DNA of 64,000 nucleotides, from assembly GCF_016745275.1 (NCBI RefSeq), contig NZ_JADOEP010000021.1:1-64000 (forward strand), read 5' to 3'. The position numbers and the translations under genes were made by a program. Below the pieces are notes generated by a model. That model saw nothing but the letters and a program-made list of their open reading frames with translations. It did no database searches and was not told the DNA's origin. Numbering within the stretch: position 1 is the first letter of the stretch; each line of letters opens with the position of its first letter. This stretch comes from Enterococcus sp. BWB1-3. GTDB lineage: Bacteria; Bacillota; Bacilli; Lactobacillales; Enterococcaceae. Of this stretch, positions 28,301-36,953 are shown in pieces.

Positions 28301-28578
28301 GAATACCTGGAGATTCTCCTTGTTTCGCTATGGATAAGCAAAAAATGATACTGAATGATACTGGTTATATAATAACTGGAGAAAATTTAGAGTACCTTTT
28401 GGCACAATTAACTTCGGATCTCATTTGGTTCGCATTTAAACGCTTTTACATGGGAGGTGGGATCGATAAAGAGTTCAAATTAAATAACTTACTTGACTTA
28501 CCAGTACCAAAGCCAGGGAAAATGATCGAGTTGACAGTATCTGAACAAGAATTTATTAAATCTCAATATAGCCGATAA
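25384..28578 (+). CDS. Eco57I/type IIG-like adenine-N6 DNA methyltransferase with phase-variable specificity region
   Basis: This 1064-aa protein has methylase motif I (ADITSGGGSF, about residue 465), Eco57I-type MKGAFYTQEKIT before it, motif IV NPPY (664-667) and a TaqI-like C-terminal target-recognition domain. The first 400 residues are of unknown function with no clear PD-(D/E)XK motif. The start is the ATG at 25384 after AAAGGGAGTG, not the TTG at 25363. A 25-bp inverted repeat (27756-27780) sits inside the gene at codons 791-799. Everything after it, 265 residues, can be exchanged by inversion with the cassette on the minus strand. The present C-terminus is shorter than that of the cassette and lacks its DNMIFDIYGI tail. 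It overlaps the cassette tail-to-tail by 23 bp. Confidence 0.88.
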   Translation: MSLNKKEQIKLIESLTPDEKGIELVVDYLGAKVFPVAPIGKEKFDGFFEINRPRDIDGLFAYIIFDVTLTIKTAANRFKTLFDRFSNIKKMSGNNSIGQLDFLIIVGEKRLLIFDINEYSSRLDLSLEKLNRKTDKYNLKLESIRFSNVADKYTEDFFTDTTLEEFSKSLFRFPISDDKAFEIRTKKLRQELMVYITKHTKAQNILVEKVIHDDIDELDYTNRFHKEIISAVTDTLVLRQILVRILEGRYGYTEKEAHNAIKNLGLGSSLDNSISKKKNIDLDSEKELQNMKKPIDSIAEQMELFESVEIQEVEPDSDESINQLREDFINSYSVVYGGDLYVGDVAEAATQIELLLTPNEWSKMWHWTSNDNFDFDLADVSPSTIGEQYEQTMGNELKEKDGYLYYDKDKRDQKMKGAFYTQEKITEYILEESLGRKLREVLAELEQAPKSKKELIIDKFLSLKVADITSGGGSFLAGAVKRIGNCYNDILIAVNDERLIKKYSELDSKQSLQKYAVNSMVYGIDIDLKALIVSSFALGLETMYENSEQLPQLLGKTLLHTNSLVSAIDYENRTTFFKIYNSQIIELRQLRLLMLKNEVDFEVYNEKRQELQNIFLEQMLLKNKKLNKKILEDKLVEVLEINLTEVFFDEEGHLTEGFDVIFGNPPYISLQKFENKEKDLYKFLGGFETYEARGDIYTLFYERSIKLLKTSGYLGFVTSNKWMRAAYGKSIRNYLLEKTNPILLVDLGDNMFNATVDTNILIVEKSENQNILKVTDLSRASKDPKKRIENMSDYIKQNSQKTSFTLGNNWTILSSVEKSIKEKIEQNGIPLREWKININRGILTGLNQAFIIDKTTRQKLITQDPKSDQLIHPILRGRDIKKYGYTFAEQYVIYIPWHFPLENEKSIRGASLLAEEEFKKNFPSIYNHLFQYKELLSNRNKSEVNKRYEWYALQRYGSNYMDDFFKQKIVFSRIPGDSPCFAMDKQKMILNDTGYIITGENLEYLLAQLTSDLIWFAFKRFYMGGGIDKEFKLNNLLDLPVPKPGKMIELTVSEQEFIKSQYSR
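27756..27780 (+). repeat. left inverted repeat of the invertible specificity segment
   Basis: The 25 bases (GAGCGATTATATT... ending AGAATTCT) are exactly the reverse complement of 29441-29465. They encode residues within SDYIKQNS of the methylase. They are the probable crossover site for the adjacent serine recombinase. Confidence 0.9.
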
Positions 28579-29422
28579 TTTTTCTTTGATCTTCTTTAAT
28601 TCCATATATATCAAAAATCATGTTATCAACTTCCACCTCTAATTGATTGTGATCATAGATATTATCTTTTTTAAAGTTTTGAATTTTCGTAATTTTTTCG
28701 TAAAAAATCTGATTAACTTCCTTTGTAACCTTTTTCACCGGGATCATTTCGAAAAAAATTTTACTTAATTCTCGTGTTCCTCCTTGGAGCTCTGGAAAAT
28801 TACTAGAAAAAGCAAATTTAAATAATGAAGAATTAAAGAAAGCAGTTAGATAGGCAATATTTTCTCCAGTAATTATAAAACATTTTTGGTTTGTAACATA
28901 ACCATTTTCATCAAAAACAAATGGGAGATACTTTGTCATATTTGGATAGATCAATTTCTGCTTAAAAAAATCGTCCATATATGCTAAGCTTCTAAGATTA
29001 TAGTGAGTCACTCCCTTATCTGTTCTTTTAGAAAGTTGATCATCAAATTTACTTAAATATGACTTTATTGCTGGATAATCATCAATACAAATTGGTTTAA
29101 TTAGATTGTTTTCTTTTGTTGTGTAACCATTGTGAACGTTTATTAAAAAAAGATTTTGAAATTCAATTATATATCGCTTAATATCTTTGCCGCGAATTAT
29201 CGGTTGAATAATTTTGTGTGTTTCTCTAAGTTCAGTTTTGGTTACACAATTATCTAAAATGTTTTTTCGTGTTTCATCTGAAATTATAAATGCTTCATTT
29301 AGTCCGGTTTTTATTCCGTAGTTTATTGAAATATCCCATTCTTTTAAAGGAGTGCCTACTTCTTCAACTTTATCTTTAATTGATTCTTCTATTTCGGAAA
29401 GAATTGTCCAAGTTTTTCCCAA
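28556..29422 (-). CDS. silent alternative target-recognition cassette of the methyltransferase
   Basis: The minus-strand frame is open from the right inverted repeat (29441) to 28556 and encodes a TaqI-like specificity domain ending in DNMIFDIYGIKEDQRKIIG. It is homologous to the active C-terminus: WTILSEIEESIKDK and TGLNEAFI versus WTILSSVEKSIKEK and TGLNQAFI. The recognition parts differ strongly. Only TTG 29422 is available as a start and no ribosome site precedes it, so in this orientation it should be silent. On inversion it joins codon 799 of the methylase in frame and adds 294 residues (1093 aa in all). Confidence 0.85.
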   Translation of the reverse strand: MGKTWTILSEIEESIKDKVEEVGTPLKEWDISINYGIKTGLNEAFIISDETRKNILDNCVTKTELRETHKIIQPIIRGKDIKRYIIEFQNLFLINVHNGYTTKENNLIKPICIDDYPAIKSYLSKFDDQLSKRTDKGVTHYNLRSLAYMDDFFKQKLIYPNMTKYLPFVFDENGYVTNQKCFIITGENIAYLTAFFNSSLFKFAFSSNFPELQGGTRELSKIFFEMIPVKKVTKEVNQIFYEKITKIQNFKKDNIYDHNQLEVEVDNMIFDIYGIKEDQRKIIGYIEI

Positions 29423-29440
29423 TTGGTAAATAATATTTAT

Positions 29441-29465
29441 AGAATTCTGCTTAATATAATCGCTC
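29441..29465 (-). repeat. right inverted repeat of the invertible specificity segment
   Basis: Perfect 25-bp reverse complement of 27756-27780. It lies 34 bp upstream of the recombinase start. The segment between the repeats is 1660 bp (27781-29440). Confidence 0.9.
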
Positions 29466-29498
29466 GTTAATTTTAATCAATGGAGGAGTAAAAAATAA

Positions 29499-30113
29499 AT
29501 GATTTATGGATATATTCGGGTAAGCACTGATAAACAGACGGTTGAAAATCAGAGGTTTGAAATAAAAGAATTTAGTAAAAAAAAAGATATTATCATTGAA
29601 AAATGGATTGAAGAAACCGTTAGTGCAAAAAAAAAATTAGAAGAGCGAAAATTTGGAAAGTTGTTAGTTAAATTACAAAGAAATGATGTTATTATTGTTA
29701 GTGAACTATCTCGACTTGGTAGGAATTTACTTCAAGTGATGAGTATTTTAAACGAATGTATGGAACGTCAAATATCTGTTTTTACAGTTAAAGAAGGATA
29801 TGAGCTAGGCAATAATATTAATTCAAAAGTTTTAGCATTTGCTTTCGGTTTATCCGCAGAGATAGAGAGAAATCTAATATCTCAAAGAACAAAGGAAGCT
29901 TTAGCGAGAAAAAAATCTGAGGGAATAATACTTGGTAGGCCTAAGGGAACTTCAAATATAAAAAGTTTAAAGTTATACTCGAAAAAGAAAAAAGTCATCT
30001 CATTGTTGGAAGAAGGGAAGTCATATTCTGAAATTGCTAGAAGATTACGAGTAAATAGAATGACAGTAACTAAATTTGTTAAAAGGCTAAAAGAGGAAGG
30101 GGAGTGGTTGTAA
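29499..30113 (+). CDS. serine site-specific recombinase (invertase/resolvase family)
   Basis: The 204-aa protein starts MIYGYIRVSTDKQ with catalytic Ser9. It has VSELSRLGRNLLQVM, AFAFGLSAEIERNLISQRTKEAL, GRPKG, and a C-terminal helix-turn-helix (SYSEIARRLRVNRMTVTKFV). This is the normal length of Hin/Pin/Gin-type enzymes. The ribosome site is TGGAGGAG. Its place directly next to one inverted repeat points to it as the enzyme that flips the methylase specificity region. It overlaps the next gene by 10 bp. Confidence 0.92.
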   Translation: MIYGYIRVSTDKQTVENQRFEIKEFSKKKDIIIEKWIEETVSAKKKLEERKFGKLLVKLQRNDVIIVSELSRLGRNLLQVMSILNECMERQISVFTVKEGYELGNNINSKVLAFAFGLSAEIERNLISQRTKEALARKKSEGIILGRPKGTSNIKSLKLYSKKKKVISLLEEGKSYSEIARRLRVNRMTVTKFVKRLKEEGEWL

Positions 30114-33100
30114 TAGAGCCAAAATATAATCGATTAAAAACTACAAATAGAATAGATAATGATGTTCTAACAATGAAAGACGCCATTAGCTCTATGCTAA
30201 TTGATATGAATACTGGAGCGGTCGATATTGCAAGCGCCTTTTTTAGATTAAGTGGACTTAGTGAAATAAAAGAAGCTCTCCATTATTTTATGGAGACTTC
30301 TACAGAATATCCAGCAATGCGTTGGCTATTTAGTAATCATCTTGAAGAAGAAGTATGTTCTCTTTTTGAAGATGAATTATTTTATCCTGATAATGAATTT
30401 TTTTGTGATGTAGTTAATTGGATAAAAGAAGGTAGAATTCAAGTTAGAGTATTTGTTGGGGAAGAATTCATAAATACTAATAACTTGAAAAAAATTGAAT
30501 TTTTACATGGGAAAGCGTACCTCTTTTCAGAAACTAGAAAAAGTACATCAGGTCATGTACTAATAGGCTCGTCTAATTTTACTCAAGGTGGTTTAGTAAA
30601 AAATAGAGAATTAAATATTTATTCAAATGATACATGGAGGGTAATCACTGACTGGTTTTCTGAAATTTGGGAAAATTATTCAATAGAATATAGCAGAGAA
30701 TTAATTAATGAATTAGAAACTGAAAAGAAACAAGGGATAATAAACTGGACTGAATATGAAAAAACAAAAAAATATACTCCTGTAGGTTATGTGTACTATC
30801 AACTTGCAAAATTCTATGGGGAAAAAAAAGATTTAACTTTAGAACAGCGAATTCGAACTATAGAAAATAGTTTACCCTATCCTTTGAGAAAAGATGGAAG
30901 TAAATTTTTTATTCATCAAAGACAAGGAATTGAAAAAGTATACGAAAAATTACTTAAACAAGATACTGTTGTTTTAGCGGATGGAGTAGGATTAGGAAAA
31001 ACTCTGGAAACTGCAACAGTTATAAAACTTTTTCTTGAGGATTTTTCTCAAAGTAATGACAAACGAAAAATATTAATATTAGCAAATAGTCGACTTGAAG
31101 AACAATGGCATTTTGAATTAAGAAATGTAAAAGTTAATAGAAGTGATTATGATATTATTACACGGCAAAGTTTTGCATTAAAAACAGATGAAGATCTAGA
31201 TTTTTATGCAGAGTATTATGGCTTAATTATTATTGATGAAGCGCATGAGGGATTTCTTAAGATAAAGAATAGGGCTTATCAAAGAATGCAGGAGTTGATA
31301 ATTAAATCTCGTAATAATAAATCAAGAGAGTTAAGAGGTCTTTTGATGACCGCAACTCCTTGGAATAATTCTAGAGAGGATGTCATTCGTTTAGGTACAT
31401 TGTTCTTAAATAGTGAAAAGATTGACTTAGGTCGACAATATAGAAGCTATGTGATAAATAATAATCTTTCCTCAATGTATGAAACTAAAAGACGACAAGA
31501 TATTAATCAAGTAGCATATGAACAGTTTTGGAACGATATTTTTATTCAACGAACACGTTTTAGTTTATCTAATGAAAACCATCTTTCTGATAAATATCCT
31601 AAACGTGTATTTCCCTTAGAGCAAAATGGAGATGAGCCCTATCGTATAGGGTATAGTCCAGAGGTTTCTTTAGCTTTAAATAATATTTTAGAGAAATTAA
31701 TTAGACTAAAATTACCTTATCAAGATACAATCATCCAATATTTTTCTGATTCAGAGAGTAATTTATTAATAAGGCAAAGACAGCAATTGCTACGCAGAGC
31801 TGATTCTAGCAATGTAGCTTTTAAAAGAAGTTTAGAAAACATTGATAAGAGACTAAAAATGTTTAATCAAGAAATAGAAGAATTACAAACAGAAAATTTA
31901 AGCACAGTTAAACAGTATTTTAAGTCATTAATAGATAAAAGGTTTAAAGAAGTTGAAGATACATTTGAATTAGATTTAGACTTTTCTGAAGATGAAGAGT
32001 GGTTGAACGATATTGGTCAAGCTAAGCTAAATCGTCTTAAATTAATTGATCAAGCTTTGACAGAAAGTAATCTTACTAATTACTTAAATAGAATAATTAC
32101 GGATATCAAAAAAGACCGAGCTCAACTTAAAAGTATTTTAGAAAATTGGAGAAAAATTTCTGATGATGATAGAAAGAAAAAAGCAATTTGTGAGGAAATT
32201 AGTAAAGAGTTAGAACATGGTAATAAGGTTTTATTATTTACTGAGTTCGTAGATACTGCGCGTGATTATTATAACAGTTTAATGGCTAATCCCCAATTTA
32301 GTTCCCATGGAGTAGGTTTTGTTTCAGGAAAGAATTCCAGTGCAAATAATGAAGTAGTGGATAAAGAAGATGTGTTAGGAAGATTTTCTCCTAGTTCAAA
32401 AAAATATAAACATGAATTACTTCCAGGGAAGGAAATCAATATTTTAATTGGTACAGATGCTATAAGTACAGGACAAAATTTGCAAGATGCAACTGTAGTT
32501 ATGACGATTGAGTTACCTTATAATCCTATGCGTTTAGAGCAACGAATCGGTCGTATTGATCGACCGAAAGAATTATTAAATGGCGAAATTTCTATTTATG
32601 CGTTTCCTTCAGATGAAATTATTAATGCGGAAATTGCATTGCTTTCAAGATATCAATTAAAGGCTGAGAGTGCTTCGTATGATACAAATAGCGACATAAA
32701 CTTACCTTTTATGAAAGACATAAAAGAAAATGGATTAAGAATTGCGTTGGAGAGAAATGAAGTAAGAGAAAATACATTTGATTTTTTGAGTAAACCAATG
32801 GAAGTTAGTGAACAAGAAGCTAAATACAGACTTTATAATTATTATGAAGAGAATGTGGATTATGAGCAAAAATATTTAGATGGAATAGAATTGTTTCCTA
32901 AATATGCTTTCACTAAAATTAATAATATGGATATATATTTAGTTTGTGGTGAACTAAAAGACATAAATGGGAAAATAGTAGAGATGATTGATAGGCCCAA
33001 ACTTTTTACTTCTCATTGTAATGAGATTCCGTTAGTAGAAGCTGAAGCTAGTTTATTTTCTGGATTATCAAATTATTGTTATAGTGTAAGTGAGTTTAAA

Positions 33101-33574
33101 GAAGAGTTAGCTCAACAAGCAGTAGCTGATATAAATAAAGATCTGTTTCCAATCTCAGAGTATATTATTAATGAATTTAATAAAAATAATGCTGAAAAAA
33201 TTAATGCAGAAGATAATAATTCTCAGCTTGTTCGAGAATTAGCAAACGAGTTAAACTCAAAAAAAAGAGAGTATATTTTAAATTTTAAAAATTCTGAAGT
33301 AAATCCTAAAATTTTTTCAAATATAGTTAATGCTTTACCTAATCGGGGGTTTAATAATAAGCAAAAAGATTTTATAAGGAACCTAAGAGGAGAAGATGGT
33401 AAATTAAATTTAAAATTGGTTCGAGACAAAATTTGGAATGAACTTACTACATTTATGTATATATTTGAAGAAGAATTTCATGAGGAAAATAAAGATAACT
33501 CAATTAGTACAAGGAATAATGCAGATATAGAAAAGAGTACAATGGAGTTCTTGGGTGTTCTAAAAAATATCTAA
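30104..33574 (+). CDS. PLD-nuclease/SNF2-type helicase fusion, probable restriction effector
   Basis: The 1156-aa protein (GTG start overlapping the recombinase stop) has an N-terminal phospholipase D-type nuclease motif (His135-Gly-Lys137, then GSSN at 155-158). A superfamily 2 helicase follows: Walker A ADGVGLGKT (292-300), DEAH (378-381), MTATPWNN, and C-terminal motifs GTDAISTGQN and QRIGRIDRP. The middle of the helicase has a long charged insertion and the C-terminal 300 residues are of unknown function. With the methylase it would form an ATP-dependent restriction system whose nuclease is PLD-like rather than PD-(D/E)XK. The helicase and PLD domains are seen; restriction is inferred. 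Confidence 0.85.
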   Translation: MVVIEPKYNRLKTTNRIDNDVLTMKDAISSMLIDMNTGAVDIASAFFRLSGLSEIKEALHYFMETSTEYPAMRWLFSNHLEEEVCSLFEDELFYPDNEFFCDVVNWIKEGRIQVRVFVGEEFINTNNLKKIEFLHGKAYLFSETRKSTSGHVLIGSSNFTQGGLVKNRELNIYSNDTWRVITDWFSEIWENYSIEYSRELINELETEKKQGIINWTEYEKTKKYTPVGYVYYQLAKFYGEKKDLTLEQRIRTIENSLPYPLRKDGSKFFIHQRQGIEKVYEKLLKQDTVVLADGVGLGKTLETATVIKLFLEDFSQSNDKRKILILANSRLEEQWHFELRNVKVNRSDYDIITRQSFALKTDEDLDFYAEYYGLIIIDEAHEGFLKIKNRAYQRMQELIIKSRNNKSRELRGLLMTATPWNNSREDVIRLGTLFLNSEKIDLGRQYRSYVINNNLSSMYETKRRQDINQVAYEQFWNDIFIQRTRFSLSNENHLSDKYPKRVFPLEQNGDEPYRIGYSPEVSLALNNILEKLIRLKLPYQDTIIQYFSDSESNLLIRQRQQLLRRADSSNVAFKRSLENIDKRLKMFNQEIEELQTENLSTVKQYFKSLIDKRFKEVEDTFELDLDFSEDEEWLNDIGQAKLNRLKLIDQALTESNLTNYLNRIITDIKKDRAQLKSILENWRKISDDDRKKKAICEEISKELEHGNKVLLFTEFVDTARDYYNSLMANPQFSSHGVGFVSGKNSSANNEVVDKEDVLGRFSPSSKKYKHELLPGKEINILIGTDAISTGQNLQDATVVMTIELPYNPMRLEQRIGRIDRPKELLNGEISIYAFPSDEIINAEIALLSRYQLKAESASYDTNSDINLPFMKDIKENGLRIALERNEVRENTFDFLSKPMEVSEQEAKYRLYNYYEENVDYEQKYLDGIELFPKYAFTKINNMDIYLVCGELKDINGKIVEMIDRPKLFTSHCNEIPLVEAEASLFSGLSNYCYSVSEFKEELAQQAVADINKDLFPISEYIINEFNKNNAEKINAEDNNSQLVRELANELNSKKREYILNFKNSEVNPKIFSNIVNALPNRGFNNKQKDFIRNLRGEDGKLNLKLVRDKIWNELTTFMYIFEEEFHEENKDNSISTRNNADIEKSTMEFLGVLKNI

Positions 33575-33636
33575 AAGTAAAAAGATTTTGTGCGTGTAGG
33601 ATGGTAAAATTTATTTAGTTAGGATCGGTAATATAT

Positions 33637-34029
33637 ATGAAAAAGGAAATCCATGTAGTTGGAGCTGTTATTGAGAAGGATGGCTTGATTTTATGTGCAC
33701 AGCGTGGAGCAGATAAATCCCTAGGTGGTTTATGGGAGTTTCCTGGTGGAAAGATAGAACCAGAGGAGACGCCTCAGCAAGCACTTGAGCGTGAAATTCA
33801 GGAAGAGCTTCTTTGTGAGATATTGATTAAGAATAAGATTGTTACCACTCGTCATGAATATGATTTTGGGATTGTTGAGCTCACGACTTTCTTTTGTGAA
33901 CTTCTTAAGGGGGAACCGAAGTTAACAGAGCATAAAAGTATTAAATGGTTGACGATTTCTCAATTAGAAACTTTAGAGTGGGCACCAGCCGATATTCCAA
34001 CAATAGATGAATTAGTTAAGGGAGTTTAG
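33637..34029 (+). CDS. NUDIX hydrolase, MutT-like
   Basis: The 130-aa protein carries a full Nudix box (GGKIEPEETPQQALEREIQEEL, about residues 36-57) and begins KEIHVVGAVIEKDGLILCAQRG, like (d)NTP pyrophosphohydrolases of the MutT type that sanitise oxidised nucleotides. It ends 2 bp before the helicase gene, so the two are co-translated. This location in a defence island suggests a dedicated partner rather than housekeeping MutT. Substrate unknown. Confidence 0.88.
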   Translation: MKKEIHVVGAVIEKDGLILCAQRGADKSLGGLWEFPGGKIEPEETPQQALEREIQEELLCEILIKNKIVTTRHEYDFGIVELTTFFCELLKGEPKLTEHKSIKWLTISQLETLEWAPADIPTIDELVKGV

Positions 34030-34031
34030 TT

Positions 34032-36953
34032 ATGGATTATTCTTTGTTAGAGCATTTTCAAACTTCTTTAGAACACAGTTTTATTGATCGAAGTAGAGAC
34101 TATAATGATTTATATAAAGCAAAGCTATTGATGAATCAAGAATCTGAACAAAGCTTTGTTTTAAATGAAATAATAGACGAACTGAGCACCTGCAAGGAAT
34201 TTTTCTTTGCGGTTGCTTTTGTTACTGAAAATGGGATTCAGCCTTTAAAAACAGTTTTGTCTGACTTAGCGAATAAGGGAATTTGTGGACGAATGATTAC
34301 ATCAAATTATCTTTATTTTAATTCGCCAAAATCATTTAAGGAGCTAACGAAGCTAAAGAATATAGATATCAGAATTACAGACATGGAAGGATTTCATGCT
34401 AAGGGATATTATTTTGAACATGATACACATGAATCATTGATATTGGGTAGCTCAAATTTGACGATTAAAGCTTTGAAAGTGAACTGTGAATGGAACTTAA
34501 AGCTAAATTCTTTAGTTAACGGAGACCTAACTCGATCAGTAAAACATAGTTTTGAAGAAATGTGGGCAAATTCTATTGATTTAACTGAGACTTGGATCAA
34601 AAAATATGAAGACAGCTATAAGCCTATTGTAATTACTCGTAAAATTGATGGCTCTGAAAATCCGTTTTTGTCTGAGAAGGCTCTAGAGTTTGCTAGTGAA
34701 AGTGAAGACTATGCAGATTATCAAGTTGGAGAAATTACACCCAATGATATGCAAAAGCAAGCTTTACGAGAAATTCAAAAGGTTCGTAATGAAGGAAAAC
34801 AAAAGGCTCTAGTTGTTTCAGCAACTGGTACTGGAAAAACATATCTATCTGCATTTGATGTTAAAAGCTTTGCTCCGAAAAGGCTATTATTTGTCGTCCA
34901 TCGGGAACAGATTTTGACTAAAGCAATGTCTGATTACCAAAATGTGCTGAGTGAATCTGAAGAGAATTTTGGTATCTTATCTGGGAATAGAAAAATTCAG
35001 GATGAGAAATACGTGTTTGCAACCATTCAGACATTATCAAAAGATGAAACTTTACAGAATTTTGCTAAGGACACATTTGACTATATTTTAATTGATGAAG
35101 TCCATCGGGCAGGAGCTAATAGCTATCAGAAAATTATTGATTATTTTGAGCCAGAATTTTTCTTAGGTATGACTGCTACACCAGAGAGAACAGATGGTTT
35201 CAATATTTATGAATTATTTGACTACAATATTGCTTACGAGATTAGACTTCAAGAAGCACTAAAAGAAAAGATGCTTTGTCCGTTTTATTATTTTGGGATC
35301 ACTGATTTACAGATTGATGGTTATTCTATAGATGATAAATCTGAATTTAGTCAACTAGTCAGTGAGGAGCGAACGAATTATATTTTTGAAAAGCTAGAAT
35401 ATTATGGTCATTGTGGAGACCAGGTAAAAGGGCTCATTTTTTGTAGTGGGAAAAATGAAGCCAGTGAGCTTGAACAAATTTTTAATGCAAACGGATTTCG
35501 AACAAAAGCACTTGTTGGTGATCACACTATTAATGAGCGCGAAGAAACGGTTAGGCAATTAGAAAATGGAATGTTAGATTATATCATTACGGTAGATATT
35601 TTTAATGAAGGTATTGATATTCCTTGTATAAATCAAGTAGTTATGCTGAGAAAAACACAATCAAGCATTATCTTTATTCAGCAGCTCGGTAGAGGTCTAA
35701 GAAAATTTGAGGATAAGGACTTTGTCACGATTATTGACTTCATTGGTAACTACGATAACAATTATTTAATACCAATTGCTTTAACTGGCGATAATTCGTT
35801 GAATAGAATTGATTTACGTAAAAAGACAATGGGGACCAAATATCTTTCTGGATTATCCACAATAAGCTTTGATGAAATATCAAAGAATCGTATTTTCCAG
35901 TCTATTGAAGAGTCAAATCTTAATACAGCTAAAAATTATAAAGAAGCTTATCAAAACTTGAAGAATAAAATTGGTAGACTCCCTAAATTAATTGATTTTA
36001 TTGCGAATGATACAGTTGATCCTTTGTTTATAAGTAGCTATAAAGAGAATTATCCTGGTTTTTTAGTTTGGATGAAAGAAGATATTCCAGAACTATCTAA
36101 GTTAGAAAATCAAATTCTCACATTTCTTTCTAAGGAGTTAATTAATGGAAAACGAAACCATGAGCTTCTATTATTAAATACGCTAATAAATCAAAAAGCT
36201 ATTTCGATTACTGAATATACTAGTTTACTCAAAAATTATAGTTATCCAATAGACGAAGACATATTAAATTCGGTTATGCGGATTCTTTCATTAGATTTTT
36301 TTGTTAGCAATGATCAGAAAAAATATGGAGATCAACCGCTTGTATTATTGGAAAATACTTATTACCGTTTATCTGAAAATTTTGTTGAAGCACTAAAAAT
36401 GAACCAATGGTTTTACGATAATGTTAAAGATATTATCGAAACATCATTTGAAAGAAGTCATCGATATAAGTTGGAGAATGCTCTGACTTATAATGAAGTT
36501 TACACGAGACAGGATGTCTGCCGATTACTTAACTGGGAAAATGATGAAAAAGGAACCATGTATGGCTATCGAATAAAATATAATACGTGTCCAATTTTTA
36601 TAAACTATCATAAAGATGATTCTATCGAAAATAGTGTGAAATATGAGGACGAGCTGATTAATCGTCATACGCTGTTATGGTATACAAAAGCAAATCGTAC
36701 AAGAGAAAGTAAGGATGTAAAATTAATTGAGGACTATAAAGAATCAGGTTTAGCAATTCACGTTTTTGTTCAAAAAGAAGCAAAGCAATCTAGTGAATTT
36801 GTTTATTTAGGTAGAGGCTTTCCTAAGCTAGACACTGTTAAGCAACAGGTAGTAGAAGATAAAAATGGTAAAGATACCGATATTGTAAGTATTGAGATGA
36901 ATCTTGAACAACCTGTTCCTATAGAAACCTATGATTTTATCAAACAAAAGTAA
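34032..36953 (+). CDS. PLD-domain DEAD/DEAH helicase with C-terminal DUF3427
   Basis: This 973-aa protein has a PLD-type motif at the N-terminus (FHAKGYYF, His122/Lys124, with LGSSNLT). A superfamily 2 helicase follows: SATGTGKT (263-270), LIDEVH (Asp355), MTATPERTDG, VDIFNEGIDIP and QLGRGLRK. The C-terminal region (YTRQDVCRLLNW, YEDELINRHTLLWYTKANRT, FVYLGRG) fits DUF3427. Proteins of this build occur in defence islands. It forms a two-gene unit with the NUDIX gene and is A+T-rich like the neighbouring restriction genes. Confidence 0.87.
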   Translation: MDYSLLEHFQTSLEHSFIDRSRDYNDLYKAKLLMNQESEQSFVLNEIIDELSTCKEFFFAVAFVTENGIQPLKTVLSDLANKGICGRMITSNYLYFNSPKSFKELTKLKNIDIRITDMEGFHAKGYYFEHDTHESLILGSSNLTIKALKVNCEWNLKLNSLVNGDLTRSVKHSFEEMWANSIDLTETWIKKYEDSYKPIVITRKIDGSENPFLSEKALEFASESEDYADYQVGEITPNDMQKQALREIQKVRNEGKQKALVVSATGTGKTYLSAFDVKSFAPKRLLFVVHREQILTKAMSDYQNVLSESEENFGILSGNRKIQDEKYVFATIQTLSKDETLQNFAKDTFDYILIDEVHRAGANSYQKIIDYFEPEFFLGMTATPERTDGFNIYELFDYNIAYEIRLQEALKEKMLCPFYYFGITDLQIDGYSIDDKSEFSQLVSEERTNYIFEKLEYYGHCGDQVKGLIFCSGKNEASELEQIFNANGFRTKALVGDHTINEREETVRQLENGMLDYIITVDIFNEGIDIPCINQVVMLRKTQSSIIFIQQLGRGLRKFEDKDFVTIIDFIGNYDNNYLIPIALTGDNSLNRIDLRKKTMGTKYLSGLSTISFDEISKNRIFQSIEESNLNTAKNYKEAYQNLKNKIGRLPKLIDFIANDTVDPLFISSYKENYPGFLVWMKEDIPELSKLENQILTFLSKELINGKRNHELLLLNTLINQKAISITEYTSLLKNYSYPIDEDILNSVMRILSLDFFVSNDQKKYGDQPLVLLENTYYRLSENFVEALKMNQWFYDNVKDIIETSFERSHRYKLENALTYNEVYTRQDVCRLLNWENDEKGTMYGYRIKYNTCPIFINYHKDDSIENSVKYEDELINRHTLLWYTKANRTRESKDVKLIEDYKESGLAIHVFVQKEAKQSSEFVYLGRGFPKLDTVKQQVVEDKNGKDTDIVSIEMNLEQPVPIETYDFIKQK

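Noticed and set aside
28556-29422. Independent methylase-like gene on the minus strand
   Set aside because: It has no methylase motifs, only a TTG start and no ribosome site. It is best read as a stored specificity cassette.
25384-33574. BREX or DISARM system
   Set aside because: No pglZ, brxC, drmA or drmB is encoded nearby. The methylase/helicase pair only resembles parts of these systems.
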